The notes beneath the pieces were generated by a model. The model was not told the origin of the DNA and did no database searches. It saw nothing but the letters and a program-made list of their open reading frames with translations. Positions 12,610-24,105 of a stretch of DNA of 64,000 nt are shown here, piece after piece. The position numbers and the translations under genes are program-made. The number at the start of each line of letters is the position of its first letter. Position 1 is the stretch's first letter. The DNA is from Erigeron canadensis. Its lineage: Eukaryota; Streptophyta; Magnoliopsida; Asterales; Asteraceae. Where the stretch lies: contig NC_057763.1 of the NCBI RefSeq assembly GCF_010389155.1, positions 37,244,645 to 37,308,644 on the forward strand, given 5' to 3'.

Positions 12610-12634
12610 TTTATAGTACGGTTCTAGAGACTTC
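12610..12634 (-). promoter_or_regulatory. TATA box and heat-shock-element-like site of FKBP copy A
   Basis: Read on the minus strand, a TATAAA lies at 12615-12610, about 127 bases upstream of the ATG at 12483, so transcription probably starts near 12580. Immediately upstream of it, plus-strand 12622-12634 reads TTCTAGAGACTTC, i.e. TTC-nn-GAG-nn-TTC. That is three alternating units of a heat-shock element with one mismatch (GAG for GAA). Established knowledge: ROF1-type genes respond to heat. Function here is inferred from position and motif only. Confidence 0.6.
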
Positions 12635-14021
12635 TTAATTATTTTTCTCTATTTTCTTTTTACTAATACAGATTGTTCCAGAATACAGATACATATTTAC
12701 GGAGTTTTATTTTTATTTTTAATATTTATTTATTAATTAACTAACCTAGGATTTTCAAAAATACCCGAACTACCCCTACGGCCCTACCTTCACCTTAAAT
12801 GAAGCTCGAACTCAGATAAAGAATCCAAAATGTGTTCGAGACAGGACTGCAAATCGATCTAAATTATTAACACTTTTCGAGCTTAGCTCGAATTTTATAT
12901 ATATAAAATTATGTATAAAATTAAACTGAGTCAATTTCAAATATTTTAAGAGCCGATTTCGGGCAACTTACAAGCTGTCGGTCTTGAGGCATTTACACCC
13001 GACGGATGTCTCACCCGTTTATTTTTCTTCATAAATTATCCAATGCTATAAAGTTTGTAGTTCATATAAATATGATATTTTTTTAAAAATGAAATGAGTA
13101 TGTAACAGAAAGAAAAGAAAAAAGTAAGTTTTTGGAAAATTTAAGTATTGAATTGATGACGAGAACGATCATTAATTCTTGGTTCGTTTATTCTATTCAT
13201 GGTTCCCTTGGGATTTGCTTCAAGTGGTGTGATGTTGGCATTGGCGCATTGCTTGCAACTGATCTTCATTGAGTTACGATTTTTGTTGATGATCAACAAT
13301 GTATCAAGCCACCAACGCTAGGTGCTGATATGAGATATTTGGTTGGGTCAACTACTCGGCTGGAGCGTGATATCACTATATTAGTGTTAAAGACGTTCTC
13401 TTCGGTTTGATCCTTAAAACTAAAAAACAAGTTAGGCACAGGTGGATCTTTAGGTGAATAATTAAGACACCTTCATGGTGTATCCAAAATTAGCAGTGAA
13501 GAGGATAGAAGCAAATACCATGCGAGGAAACAGACCAAATGGGTTGGCAATCGTGTCGTGTTCGGGTTGATGTGTAGGAAGGTTCATATACCTCAAACCA
13601 AGCCCAACTCTTTTAATCATCGTGTCAAAAAATTTGAACCCAAACTTAACCCACTTAATAAATAGGTTCGTATCAACCCGTGTAATCCATGTTAAATCAA
13701 AACCTACGTGATAAAAATCATATGTTTGAGATTTTTATAAGAAAATATATCCATCTATTTATAATCCCTTATAAAGCAAAGTGGATTAAGAAATTTAACA
13801 TTTTTTCATTATCCCCAAAATACCCCTAATTACTTTTTTTCAACACTTTTCATATTTTTTCTTTTTTCCTAATCATAACTATGTATGTATCAATCCCTAA
13901 AACATATCTTAAATCCTAACCCTAAAACATGTCTCCTCCTTGAGCCTCCGCCCTGTCTCGTTAGCTCTGGCACCACCGCCAACAAACCGTCGTCGTTAAC
14001 ATCATCGTCGTCGCATCGCTG
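12635..14021. other. Intergenic spacer between duplication units
   Basis: Bases 12635-13602 are the distal upstream part of unit A and match 25060-25912. Bases 13603-14021 are unique spacer between the two units. No gene is seen. The stretch 13970-14015 holds a short CGTCGTC/ACCACC-type run. Confidence 0.5.
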
Positions 14022-15409
14022 AAAATTGAAAAGTTGTACTATTGTAGCCCCTCAATCTCTAAATTTACGATCTTGAACTTTGGTTAATTTAGGGTATATA
14101 TGTTGTCTGGAAGTTGCAACTTTCAAAGTACGATCGGCTCTGTCCGTTTTATTTTAACGGACGAGCATTGTTTATTGTTTAAAAAAATAGATGAGAATGG
14201 ATAAACGGTAAAGACCGGGTTGAGCCAGTCTCGTAGTAACAGTTCTAGATCAAACGATTGGTTTTGTTGTCTCTTCTATGCCAAAAGTCCCAAATCCCAA
14301 TCTTTTTGAACTTAATACTACATTATTCGAGTTTTTGGATTACCAAAAATCTGATTTCAAAATTTCCATTCATTTTGGATAACATTGATCGATATCTTGA
14401 TCAGCAAGCTTTCTTCATGCTACATTTTCATCCAACTCCACCTTTGAAGCAATAATGATTAGATTGTGTAAATGATTTGATCACACCTTTGGAGTTATAA
14501 CAAGTTGTGTAAATGATGATAAGTGCCCATTTTTATGAAAATGAAGTAAAAGTAAACTTGTAGGCTGTTATAATAGTTTGCTCTGTATGTTGAAATTCTG
14601 TAAACCTTTTATATACAGTATGTCACATCTGCTTTCCATTAACTTCTATATGTCAAAATCAACTTACACAAATCTACCCTATTAACACTTATTAAAAGTT
14701 TAAAACCCTATTCTGGCAACTTGACAATTATATTTCTAAAATAATTATGCATTCCGTTATTGGATGAGAGACTCGGCCAATGTCAGCCTAGTCTTTGCCA
14801 AATATTCATCGACGCAACACAAGACTTTTGGTTGCAATCGATCCCCTTTGTGACTATCGAAACAAAAAGTACTTAAATTTTTTTAGAGAGAACAAAACAA
14901 AGTTGCATTCCAAGCCATGGCCATAGTGACTTAAAAATCTGACATTCCCAGTTCAAACTCAAATAAGCGAAAAACTGACATCGCACTTGAAAGATGAGAT
15001 CGAGGTGCCAAATGTGTGCAAGTATGTAGCTAATACATCGAGTGAGGTTGAACACTCCTGGTGGCACGCTATTACACATGTTATGCGGGTTACAAAGAGG
15101 CAAATTCCCAAGTAAAAAGTCCAAGATATATTTGGCTTCCCATTTTACTACCATTGAACGGTCTTCGTTAGTTGGATAGCTGATTAGGGAAAGAAAATTT
15201 GCAGTTACATTAAGATGGTGTGCTTGCTTTATAAACCCAGAGTTCAGGAAAGTAAACACCTTTATGGTATTGATAACTGGTATCTTACTATCTTAGGGGC
15301 TTGGTAGATAAACAATTGCTCTTGTTTCACAGAAAATACAAAGAAAAGAAACAAACTCATCTCAATGATATTTATTTATCAAATATCCAAATTCCAATTT
15401 GATATCATC

Positions 15410-16116
15410 GCGTGGCAAAATGGGAGGGTAGGGCGGGTTTGGGTAACGGGTAAAAACGGGTGCGGGTCTAAGCGGGTCATTTTGGGAATGCGGGTCAAAC
15501 GGGTACGGGTCAAAACGGGTTGGATGCGGACCGGGTAATTTTTCAAACGCAAAGCAAAAGATAATATTTCGTAACTTTCATTTGTTTTAAATAGTCCATA
15601 TCCACATCGTATTAACAAGCAAGATATATGATATATACGTAATTACATATCTATAATTTTAAGAATATAAACTATTAATATTATTTTATCAGTTACTGTG
15701 TAGTGACAATAGTATTAACTATATATGTATTGTTAGATAATTAAGTGATATTAATATTACCATGTATCGTTAATTAGAAAAAATAACTACAACTGTATAT
15801 AATAACTATATGATCGTAGTATTAACTATTTATGTATTGTTAATTAGAAAAAAAAAATCAGAACATTTCCTTGTTTTGTCGTTAGTTTGTCAAAAACAAA
15901 AGGTCCACGTGCTATTCAATTTAGACTTCACCCATATAAACCCACTATACCCGTTTCAAAACCCGCTATACCCGTTCTAGAATTCAGAGGAAGAGTTGAA
16001 TACCCGTTTGAACCCGCTATTCAATCTAGACATCACCCATATAAACCCAAAAGGAGAAATATTTTATCCAACTTACCCAAATTTTTAGGTTTGGGTAACA
16101 ATTGCCAGGTCTAATC
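15410..16116. mobile_element. hAT-like non-autonomous insertion in unit B, about 0.7 kb
   Basis: Unit A reads GATATCATCCTAATCAC without a break near 9211. Unit B has the same words split by 707 bases. The insert starts GCGTGGCAAAATGGG and ends GGGTAACAATTGCCAG, giving inverted TGGCAA ends. Its subterminal regions are full of ACGGGT/GCGGGT on the left and ACCCGT/ACCCGC on the right. Flanks ATATCATC and GTCTAATC agree at 5 of 8 positions, as for a decayed 8-bp duplication. No transposase is encoded. The insertion is younger than the segmental duplication unless unit A lost it precisely. Confidence 0.8.
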
Positions 16117-16384
16117 CTAATCACTATCAGTGGGTAACGGAAACTTGCAAATAGCATAGAAAGATGAAACAGAAGGACACATATAAGACATTCATGACAT
16201 CTATGTATTCAAACTACACTGTATGTGATGGTCATGAGATCCTTCATCCTTGTATTCATCAAGCCTTGCTGTCAATGGGCATCGATTCTACCACCTACTG
16301 AGGCGTCTTCTGCAAGAAATTAACACATTCAATATAATCTTACGACAAAAAGGAAAATTGTCCATTAAACATAAATCAATAAAT

Positions 16385-19300
16385 TTATACTTTAAAATCA
16401 ACTGCAGTTGGCTTGGCGAACATGTTCCCATAAAATTTAGCATCCTTCTTGTTGTATTCTCTCATCTTCTCCTTCAACACCTTGTACTCTATCTTTACAT
16501 CTCTGAATTACCAATACAAATAACTGACATGATAATCAGTAAACTGTTGGGCTTTACACTACCACAATGAGAGAACACACCAACTACACTTGCGTACCTG
16601 TTGTCGGGATCGCTTTCAAGGGCTTTCTTTATGTCAAGTTCTGCCAGATCCAGATCAGCTGCATTCATGTAAGCTTGAGCCCTCCTGTATAGTGCCTTCA
16701 CATTCTGGCTATCAATCTCCAATACCTGCACCAAAACCTCAGAATCACCCCCATCCACAATAACCACAACATGGATTCAACTGCCACTAATGTTGAATTT
16801 TACACACAAACCTTGGTGCAAAGCTTCTCAGCCTGTTTGTAATCTTTCAGTTTCAGCTTACAAGCAGCATTGTTGAGGTTGCATGACACTTTCAATGCTT
16901 TGGATTGCTTCTTTTCCTCCTCACTGAAACTACTATCATATTCGATGAACTTTGCAGCCTGCAAATATTAACCCAGCTTCAGTTCATCCTTATCCAGATT
17001 ACTATACATAAATCGATTTCCTGTCACATCCCTAGTTAAAGCATAACATTACCTTCTCATATCTCTCTAATGCCTTGAGATAATTGCCAGCCTTAAAGTG
17101 GGTGTTCCCTTCTTCCTTCTTTCTGCCAGCCGCGTCAATCTTCTCCTGGGTGTTCATATCCCATGACTCTTTATCCTGCAATAGAACAGCATTTAAGTAC
17201 CTTATAGCATGGAATTTTTACATTAATGTGGTCAAATTAACTTCACTCACCTTAACAAAAGATACGAGCTCAATTTCATAGTTCACAGTGGAATTAGGAG
17301 GGACAACTGCTAACTCTTGCGACCCAAAAGCATATTCTGGTGCAACTGTCAGAAGAGCTACCTCCCCTTTCTTCATCGTTACGATAGCTCTATCAAGCCC
17401 ATCAATTACTTGCTCTGGGCACAATTAATTGAAACAACTATTAGTAAATACAACCGAATTTATGTATGAAATGACAACACGAACATAGTTTCTTGATGTT
17501 ATATACCTGCATCACTTTTGAACTCAAAAAGCTCGGTCTCATCATGACCTTTCTTAATGAACACAGTGCCATCTAGCAGCTTACCAATCAATTTCACTGC
17601 CCATTTGAAAAACAAATTGTCAGGCACCACTTCTGATCCAATTGACCATGTGATTACAGAAAGGAAACATACCCTGAACAACAGCTCCTTCATTGGGGCG
17701 TTCATATCCCTCTCCTTCTTTCAAAATTTTCTTGACAACCTTTTTGTCATCTGTAATTTTTGAGACAGTCTTCCATGATACAAGCTCCAATGTAATTTGT
17801 AGTGTAATATTTGGTGGAACTCCACCTTCATTAGCTGAAGCTTGTTTTCCGTTCTCCCCAAATCCGTCTGTAACCAGATCAATCTCTATTGAGTCACAAC
17901 CAACATACCAAATAAACTCTGCTTCAAAAACTAACATTATATATCTCACTTACAATGAGGTTTAACTGTAAGGACAACCTTTTCTCCTTTCTTCATCATT
18001 TTCAAAGCCTTTGAAAACGCGGGGCAAAAGTAGCCTAAGCAAAAAGAATACGTCAGCAATGATTCAAAAGACATCGCAACACAGTTTTCAGTTCATAATA
18101 GAGTACATCAGGCCAGACTAATTTACCATCTTCGACAGTGAACACTACACCATCTGCTTTGGCAACCGCAGTCCCATCCTCATGTTGAACCTCATAATTC
18201 ACTGCACAAATACAATCAAAGCACATGGTAAGCTCATAAGCCCTCTTAAAACCCGAAGCCTGACAACGATAAATGAATAACTGAATAATAACAAATTAAG
18301 GATACCTAAAACTTCATCAAGGTCCTTAGGGTTCTCCCAACTCTCTCCCTTTTTCACAATCTTCTTGAATATTCCTCCATCCTTGCAAATGTCCTTCACA
18401 CTCGCCCAGGATAGAAGCTGCACATCAAACTGCAGAGTGGCGTTGGGAGGAATAGTTGGAGGGGAACCAGACGCGCCATATGCAAGGTCAGCAGGAATAG
18501 TGAAAAGGGCGTTCTCGCCCTCCTTCATTGTTTTGATTCCTTGATCCCATCCCTTTATTACTTGACCTATAGATCAACAGAAAATAACAGTCTGTAGAAC
18601 ACATGCTTTTTCTTCACACATTACTTTGAAAATATACTGGATTCAGATAGAAGACTATAATTCAGAAAGAAATACAGGATATCAAAACACAGATCTTATC
18701 TGTAATAACAGACTTAGTAGCAGCTAATAGTCATAACACATCAGGAAGTGATACATATTAGCACAAAACTGAAAGATAAACATGGGGCTAGGGTTCCCTC
18801 CATTACCTTTTTTTCTGAAAGATAAGCATGAAAATTATGTATCCAATTATGTCCATAATTAAAAATTACAGTCATTCGAGATTGTCATATATATAGTCCA
18901 CATAACAAATTTACAGAATTAAAACGATAAAGGATATAATAAAATCTTATTGAGTTATCAACAAAATACATAAGTATATGTAAGGCGCTGATAGAGTAAA
19001 TAATTAAATTACCTTGACCGAGAGTGAATTTAAACGGATTTCCCCTATCGTGACTTGAATCGAACTGCGTTCCATTCAGTAATGTTCCGGTATAATGCAC
19101 TGTATAATTTAATCACAAATTATTAATTACCAACATATACATACATATATATACATTGATATATATAAGCACAAATAATAATAGAGGAAAATAGGTGGGG
19201 GTACCTTCAACCTCATCGCCATTATCAGGTGTGTCCCAACCTTCACCTTCTTTTAACAATTTCTTTTTTAAACCTTGTTTACCGATCTCCTTTTCTTCAC

Positions 19301-19391
19301 CAACCTTCAGTGTCACTGGTAAATCGTCCATCATCAAATCTTCGCTGAATTCTTCTCCAGCTGCCAGAAATTCAAAATCCTCATTCTCCAT
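16385..19391 (-). CDS. FKBP62: FKBP-type peptidyl-prolyl isomerase, ROF1/FKBP62-like, copy B, 551 aa
   Basis: Exons in coding order: 19391-19205, 19099-19013, 18566-18306, 18201-18127, 18034-17954, 17867-17673, 17596-17507, 17414-17251, 17175-17053, 16958-16812, 16725-16598 and 16502-16385 (1,656 nt). Exon sizes equal those of copy A except exon 8, which is 12 nt shorter: GSQELAVV here against [12 protein letters not shown] in A, in the third FKBP domain. Splice sites and frame are intact and the motifs of all three FKBP domains and the TPR clamp are kept. So it is coding-competent, not a pseudogene. Substitutions relative to A are scattered (for example [11 protein letters not shown] for [11 protein letters not shown]). 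Its original TATA box and heat-shock-like site lie about 5.6 kb upstream, beyond the insertion 19479-24968, so its expression may differ from copy A. Confidence 0.94.
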
Positions 19392-19597
19392 TTGTATCAC
19401 AAATTAATTATTTAAAACAGGTAAGATGAATGTGGTATGTCTGCTCTGTTAATTTGCAAAGCGAGTGATTATTATTGTTAACTAGATTAGATAATATTAA
19501 AGATTCATAACAAGATCCAAATGTGCATAAATCAGAAATATATAGCCTTACAAACTTATTTCATAAGCTAATATAAGATAACAGTCAAGAAGAGATA

Positions 19598-19834
19598 TCA
19601 ACCACGGCATATATTCATAGGCGATATGAGACTCTCCTTGTATTTGATTCCCCATTCTTCTTCTACTTCTTCTTCTCCTCCTCCTTGACACTTATACGAG
19701 TGTTTTGATGAATCGTAGATAAGCATGTTCATCTCCTTGTATTTGATTCCCCATACTTCTTCTACTTCTTCTCCTCCTCCTTGACACTCTAGCAGTTTAT
19801 ACGAGTGTTTTGATGTATCGTAGATGAACATGTG
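19598..19834 (-). other. In-frame C-terminal extension after the F-box stop codon
   Basis: Directly after the TGA at 19837-19835 the same frame stays open for 78 further codons, starting HMFIYDTSKHSYKLLEC and ending at a stop before 19598. The text resembles the closing strands of F-box-associated domains, where a short hydrophobic strand is followed by a Y-D-P/T-type turn. It then repeats itself (MLIYDSSKHSYK-CQGGG) because of a 99-bp tandem duplication. I infer that this was once part of the F-box protein. Confidence 0.6.
19634..19833. repeat. 99-bp tandem duplication, two copies
   Basis: Copy 1 starts at 19634 and copy 2 at 19733, both with CTCCTTGTATTTGATTCCCC. They differ by a few substitutions and small indels, and copy 2 has an extra CTAGCAGTT-type segment. 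The unit length is a multiple of three, so the reading frame on the minus strand is preserved through both copies. Confidence 0.88.
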
Positions 19835-20821
19835 TCAATCCGCATTGTAGTTTAAAAATACTATAATTCTACCGTCCTCGGTGATTTTGATATATCGAGA
19901 TAAAAGGAAATACCTCGGAGGTTCCAGACCTACTGCAAAAGAACATGCTTTTGACCATGAGTTACCAACGCCTTGTTCCTTCATTACCCACACATCAAAA
20001 TTGAGAGTCTTGGCATCGGTGTTCGTGATCATCCATAGGCGTCCATGACACGTACCCAAACAACTTTCTTTATCGACGGTTGAATCAGGTTGATGTAGGC
20101 ATGAAATTACCATCTTGTCAACATCGAGAGCCATGATTTTCGAAGAAATCATCCAATACAAAAATCCTTTAAGAAAGGTACCTATATAGCCATCAATGCT
20201 ACCATCTGGAATAGTGAGTGCTGGTTGGCTCCATGAACGAGTTTTAAGATTCAATACCTCACAAGAACCCGTGTTTTCCCCTGAAACTCTGAACCTTCTA
20301 AATCTAACAAGTTTCATCTCATCTCGGGCTGCACCATAGCCAAATCCGTATGCATAGACGCCAGCAGGCAAAGGGGAATACGGATCTTTAAATATCTCAT
20401 GTACACCGGTAAACGGGTTGAACAAAATCATATGCTCTTGATAATAGCTTCCTTTGTAAACATCCCACGTAGCTAAATCCTTAACAACCAACAGGATACT
20501 TCCTCTAAATGTTCCGACAAGTTTTACAAATCTATCATCCCAGTTTTTCATAGTGGGAAGATCCTTGAACACCGAAAATTCTACATTTGTAACTGAACCA
20601 TTACTTCCATCTAATATCTCAATAGACATAGGATTATATGGATGTGACGCATCACGACGTAGATAGAGCCTTGATGATGGTCTTGACATCATAAAAGAGG
20701 GATCTGAAATCAGACGATTCCAATGCGTGCATACACATCTGGACCGCCCCATTGTCTTGGGTGGTAGTCGGGAGAGTATCTTGCAAAGGACTTCATCAGG
20801 CATATCATCAATTTCAGCCAT
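19835..20821 (-). CDS. F-box protein with F-box-associated (FBA) domain, 328 aa, probably truncated
   Basis: Intronless frame starting MAEIDDMPDEVLCKILSRLP, a clear F-box at about 1-45 (with RCVCTHWNRLISDPSFM). An FBA-type interaction region follows: ILFNPFTGVHEIF, YGFGYGAARDEMKLVRF, EVLNLKTRSW, GYIGTFLKGFLYWM, ITEDGRIIVFLNYNAD. F-box proteins of this class act as substrate receptors of SCF ubiquitin ligases, with SKP1 bound by the F-box; the target here is unknown. It stops at TGA (19835) just before the last expected strands, while the frame reads on for 78 codons, so a nonsense mutation is likely. The gene sits in the 5.5-kb block that separates FKBP copy B from its old promoter and is on the same strand. 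Confidence 0.88.
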   Translation of the reverse strand: MAEIDDMPDEVLCKILSRLPPKTMGRSRCVCTHWNRLISDPSFMMSRPSSRLYLRRDASHPYNPMSIEILDGSNGSVTNVEFSVFKDLPTMKNWDDRFVKLVGTFRGSILLVVKDLATWDVYKGSYYQEHMILFNPFTGVHEIFKDPYSPLPAGVYAYGFGYGAARDEMKLVRFRRFRVSGENTGSCEVLNLKTRSWSQPALTIPDGSIDGYIGTFLKGFLYWMISSKIMALDVDKMVISCLHQPDSTVDKESCLGTCHGRLWMITNTDAKTLNFDVWVMKEQGVGNSWSKACSFAVGLEPPRYFLLSRYIKITEDGRIIVFLNYNAD

Positions 20822-21542
20822 CTTAGGTTAATGTGGAACTCGATCGCCCAACAACAAATACCTAGTCGTCAGTTTATTTATCTGACCTTTTAACCTGACA
20901 TATATAACAAATTACTACGAGTAATTAATTTCACATCAAGTATTTCAATATACATATGTGATAAATATCTTATAATTCACAGGCTATTTATCATATTTAT
21001 TTTTTATAGCTGTAGCAAGCTGATGTATTCTAAAAACGATGAATTTTAAATAAGAATTTTCGGGGTAAAGAATTTCAATCATGTAATTTGAATAGTCGCC
21101 TCAATATACATACATAACATATTCTACTGGAAGATTACCGCAACTTCAATTCTACTCTTACTATTCTATTAGTCTTTTTCTCATGTATGTTTTTTTTTTA
21201 CAATAACGACTCAATTATACATATAAATATTATATATATAGTGGGGAACAAAGGAGAATCATACCGTGTGGAAAAAAGGAGCTCACAAAGCAGATGCAGG
21301 ACGGCAGATTTGAGACATTTTCCAGTCACTTTCGCAGTAAATTAGGTATTACATTTGCCGGGGAAGAAAGGGGATTAGGGATTTATGTCGGGTCTGTGTA
21401 AAAATTGGAAGAAATTATTTGTAAACTTATTTTATGCACGTTAAATACAGCTTTTGGGCTATATTTAGCATTTCTCTTAAAATTAATAAGTTTGGACTTT
21501 ATATATCTATTCAAGATTTATATTGCTTTATATTTTATAAAA

Positions 21543-21730
21543 CTAGCATGGTAATGCGATGATGATGACTTGGGCGTAATGGCGAAGACGGATGGTGATA
21601 GTGGTGGAGGCGTTATATGGTTTAGTTAATTGATGTAAAAGTGTTTGATTTAAAGAGGATAGTAGAGATATTTTATAGTACAAGGGATTGATTGTATAAT
21701 TTAATATTAAGAGTTGTTAGCAATTGAATT
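21543..21730 (-). mobile_element. Helitron-like 3' end with GGTGG-type body
   Basis: Read on the minus strand the segment ends CGCATTACCATGCTAG followed by T: a CTAG terminus next to T, as in Helitrons. The body carries the family signature shared with 37.15-37.44 kb and 61.78-61.92 kb: GATGGTGATAGTGGTGG and GGTTTAGTTAATTGATGTAAAA. No helicase is encoded and the 5' end is not identified. Confidence 0.45.
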
Positions 21731-22016
21731 CACGTTCAAAAATATATATTTAATTTATTAAGTGTAGTTTGGTCAATTCACAAGTTTTTTTTTTAAAGTT
21801 AAACTTTATTCACAAATCGCCAACTCACAAATGCGGAGTGGCTATATATCTTTACAACGTAATATTCATATACATATGTTAAAAGAATTCCAATCTTGCC
21901 AATTCAATTCTCTATATCTCGTCCTACTTTTGAACCAATTAAATTCATATACAGATGTTAAAGGAATTACAACGTAATATTCATATACAGATGAAGAACC
22001 TTTTATAATTAACAAC

Positions 22017-22050
22017 TAGCACAATACCCGTACGTTGTTCGGGTTATACT
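22017..22050 (-). mobile_element. Candidate Helitron 3' terminus
   Basis: The minus strand reads CGTACGGGTATTGTGCTAG then T. A CGTACG palindrome lies about 10-15 bases inside a CTAG terminus next to T, as expected for a Helitron 3' hairpin and end. Related words occur at 33.6 and 37.4 kb. The extent of the element is unknown. Confidence 0.4.
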
Positions 22051-22794
22051 TAATAAGCAACCTTTTATAACTCACTCAACTCAACTTGTACTTTCCAGCA
22101 CCGGAAAATGCATACCTCTTTTACATGGTGTATGATTTATCTATTTTTTGTTAGTCATTTTTTTTTTATAGATCTACAATACTTTTTTTTTTCAATTTAA
22201 ATTTCACTATAAACTATCATAAACTTTAAGCCATCAACTGATTATTTTGGATAGGTTGAAAATCCTAAACATGCAATTTCATACTTTTAAGGTAATTTAC
22301 TACATTTACAGCGATAAGTTGATGAAAGGGTTTTTTATATGCTAATAAGTAGATGAAAAACTTTTTATCACTGAAAAGCTAGCGCTTTTCATCAAAAGAT
22401 TGATAATCCTTAATTCAAATACTCTTACACTAACTTAAAAAATATGTTTTATTAACATGACTTTATTCAACAATTTTAATCTAATATTATAAATTAATGA
22501 TCTAATAATAATAAAAAGTAACTTATAGATAATGTCATTGGAGATGCATGCTCTAATACTCAAGTTATAACAACTCATGAATGGACCTCATAAAATTCGT
22601 GTCTCTTAACATGTTACGAGTAGTTTAATAGTTGAAAGATGTGATTAAATTATGACAACCAAATTTATATATAAAGCAATTGCAAAACATCTAACTTTTT
22701 AAAAATTCTATAAAAATAAATATCTACTTCAATTACATTCTGTTAAAAATTGTTATTTCAAACAATTATTATTACAATAACTTATATTACTTGC

Positions 22795-22945
22795 TACCGT
22801 TATAACCACCACAAATAGTTACTGTCACTGTCATCGCCGCAACCACACTGCCACCTCCACTGTGACCACCACAATTCGCCACGGTCGTTGCCGCCATTAC
22901 ACCGCAACTACCGCCACCGTCATCATACCACCGCCGTGCGAGTTC
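22795..22945 (-). repeat. GGTGGT/GGCGGC-type trinucleotide-like repeat
   Basis: Degenerate run of CCACCA/CCGCCA words on the plus strand, the same composition as the Helitron-like bodies. It opens a 60-aa Gly/Ser-rich frame on the minus strand that I regard as non-coding. Confidence 0.5.
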
Positions 22946-23950
22946 CCTAATAATATATGGTAAGTTCACAAATACGTAATGAAACTAATATTAATTATTT
23001 TCTTAAACTTTAAAATTATAGCTTTTATATAAACATCACCGGTGAAAGCATCCGTCACCAATCTTAGTTTTGTCGATACATTGAAATTGTATAACTCCGT
23101 GAACCACGCCAATATCTAGTATACATTAATAGTTAAGAAGTAACATTTATAAACTACTTTTTATATAATTAAAAGATTTATATTATGAGATTGTAGATTT
23201 TATTAATATCAACATAAAGGCAGCATCATATATGGATCAATTAACAATGGCAATGGTTATAATCACCATATTCTTTTACTTTCTGTATTTATAAACTATA
23301 AGCAAAATGAAATAATATGGATCTTTTAATTACCACAAACATATATTATTTTCAAACAGTACTCCAGTCCAAAGATGAGTTTTTTAAGAAACATAAACAC
23401 CCATAAAAATATACTTCTATTTGGCTACTTACCAAGCACAAAATATACACATGTTTTATACATTAACTACTATCCATTTAAAAAGGATGGGTTAAGCATG
23501 TTGCTTCGTGTGTTGTTAAAAGTATATTATACAAAATAAAAGATAAGCATAATTAAATGACCACATGTTGTATTATTTAGTAACTATCCACTTAAAAAGG
23601 AAGGGTTAATGCGGCTCAGATTAATTGGTTTGTGAATCAGACGGTCCCTATTAATTTTAAAGCCTACTCATTGGCGGCAATAGTTATATATAATTTAGTA
23701 ACCCAAGAATGAGGGTTGTAATTTTTATATAGTAGTATAGCAATATAAAAATATAAATAAACATTATTTTGTTGATGTGACATAATTAACAATTTAGTAA
23801 CCCTAGAATGTGAAGCTATAACTAATCGAGTTATATTTCAAAAATAAATATAATATTATTGTTAAGTTAAATCATACTTTTATCTCTTTCATCACAGAAA
23901 ATAGAATAAGAACGATTTATATTTTTAAAAAAATTTTAATTAATTTTTGT

Positions 23951-24105
23951 TTCTAATCAATGCTTTCTAGTTTCCTTGTATGGGATCATGCTCTTAAGAT
24001 TTTCTAATTAGTGTGTTTTGGTTTTCTCGTACGGGATCATGCTCTTAATATTAGATTTTCTAATCAACGCTATTCGGTTTTCTCGTATGGGATCATGCTC
24101 TTAAG
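23951..24105. repeat. Three tandem copies of a 51-56-bp unit
   Basis: The word GGGATCATGCTCTTA occurs at 23982, 24033 and 24089, each time preceded by a TTTCTCGTA/TTCCTTGTA-type sequence and followed by a TTTCTAAT-type sequence. Copies differ at several positions, so the array is old. Confidence 0.8.

Larger units (their letters stand above)
8128..13602. repeat. Tandem segmental duplication, unit A (about 5.5 kb)
   Basis: This block is repeated, in the same order and orientation, at 14022-19478 plus 24969-25912. Matching landmarks include AAGTTGCAACTTTCAAAG (8212 and 14113 areas), the complete FKBP gene, the leader ending GAGTGATTATTATTGT, the promoter segment ACGGTTCTAGAGACTTCTT, and a right-edge segment ending GGAAGGTTCATATACCTC (13582-13600 and about 25894-25912). 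Similarity stops at about 13602. Unit A lacks the two large insertions found in unit B and so serves as the empty-site reference. Confidence 0.88.
14022..19478. repeat. Tandem segmental duplication, unit B, first part
   Basis: Copy of 8128-12565 in direct orientation. Similarity is interrupted at 15410-16116 by an insertion absent from unit A, and stops abruptly after GATTATTATTGT at 19478. The remainder of the unit resumes at 24969. Apart from these breaks, exons and introns align with unit A throughout. Confidence 0.88.

Noticed and set aside
22787..22969. 60-aa Gly/Ser/Thr-rich open frame
   Set aside because: Produced by the GGTGGT-type repeat, with no independent evidence.
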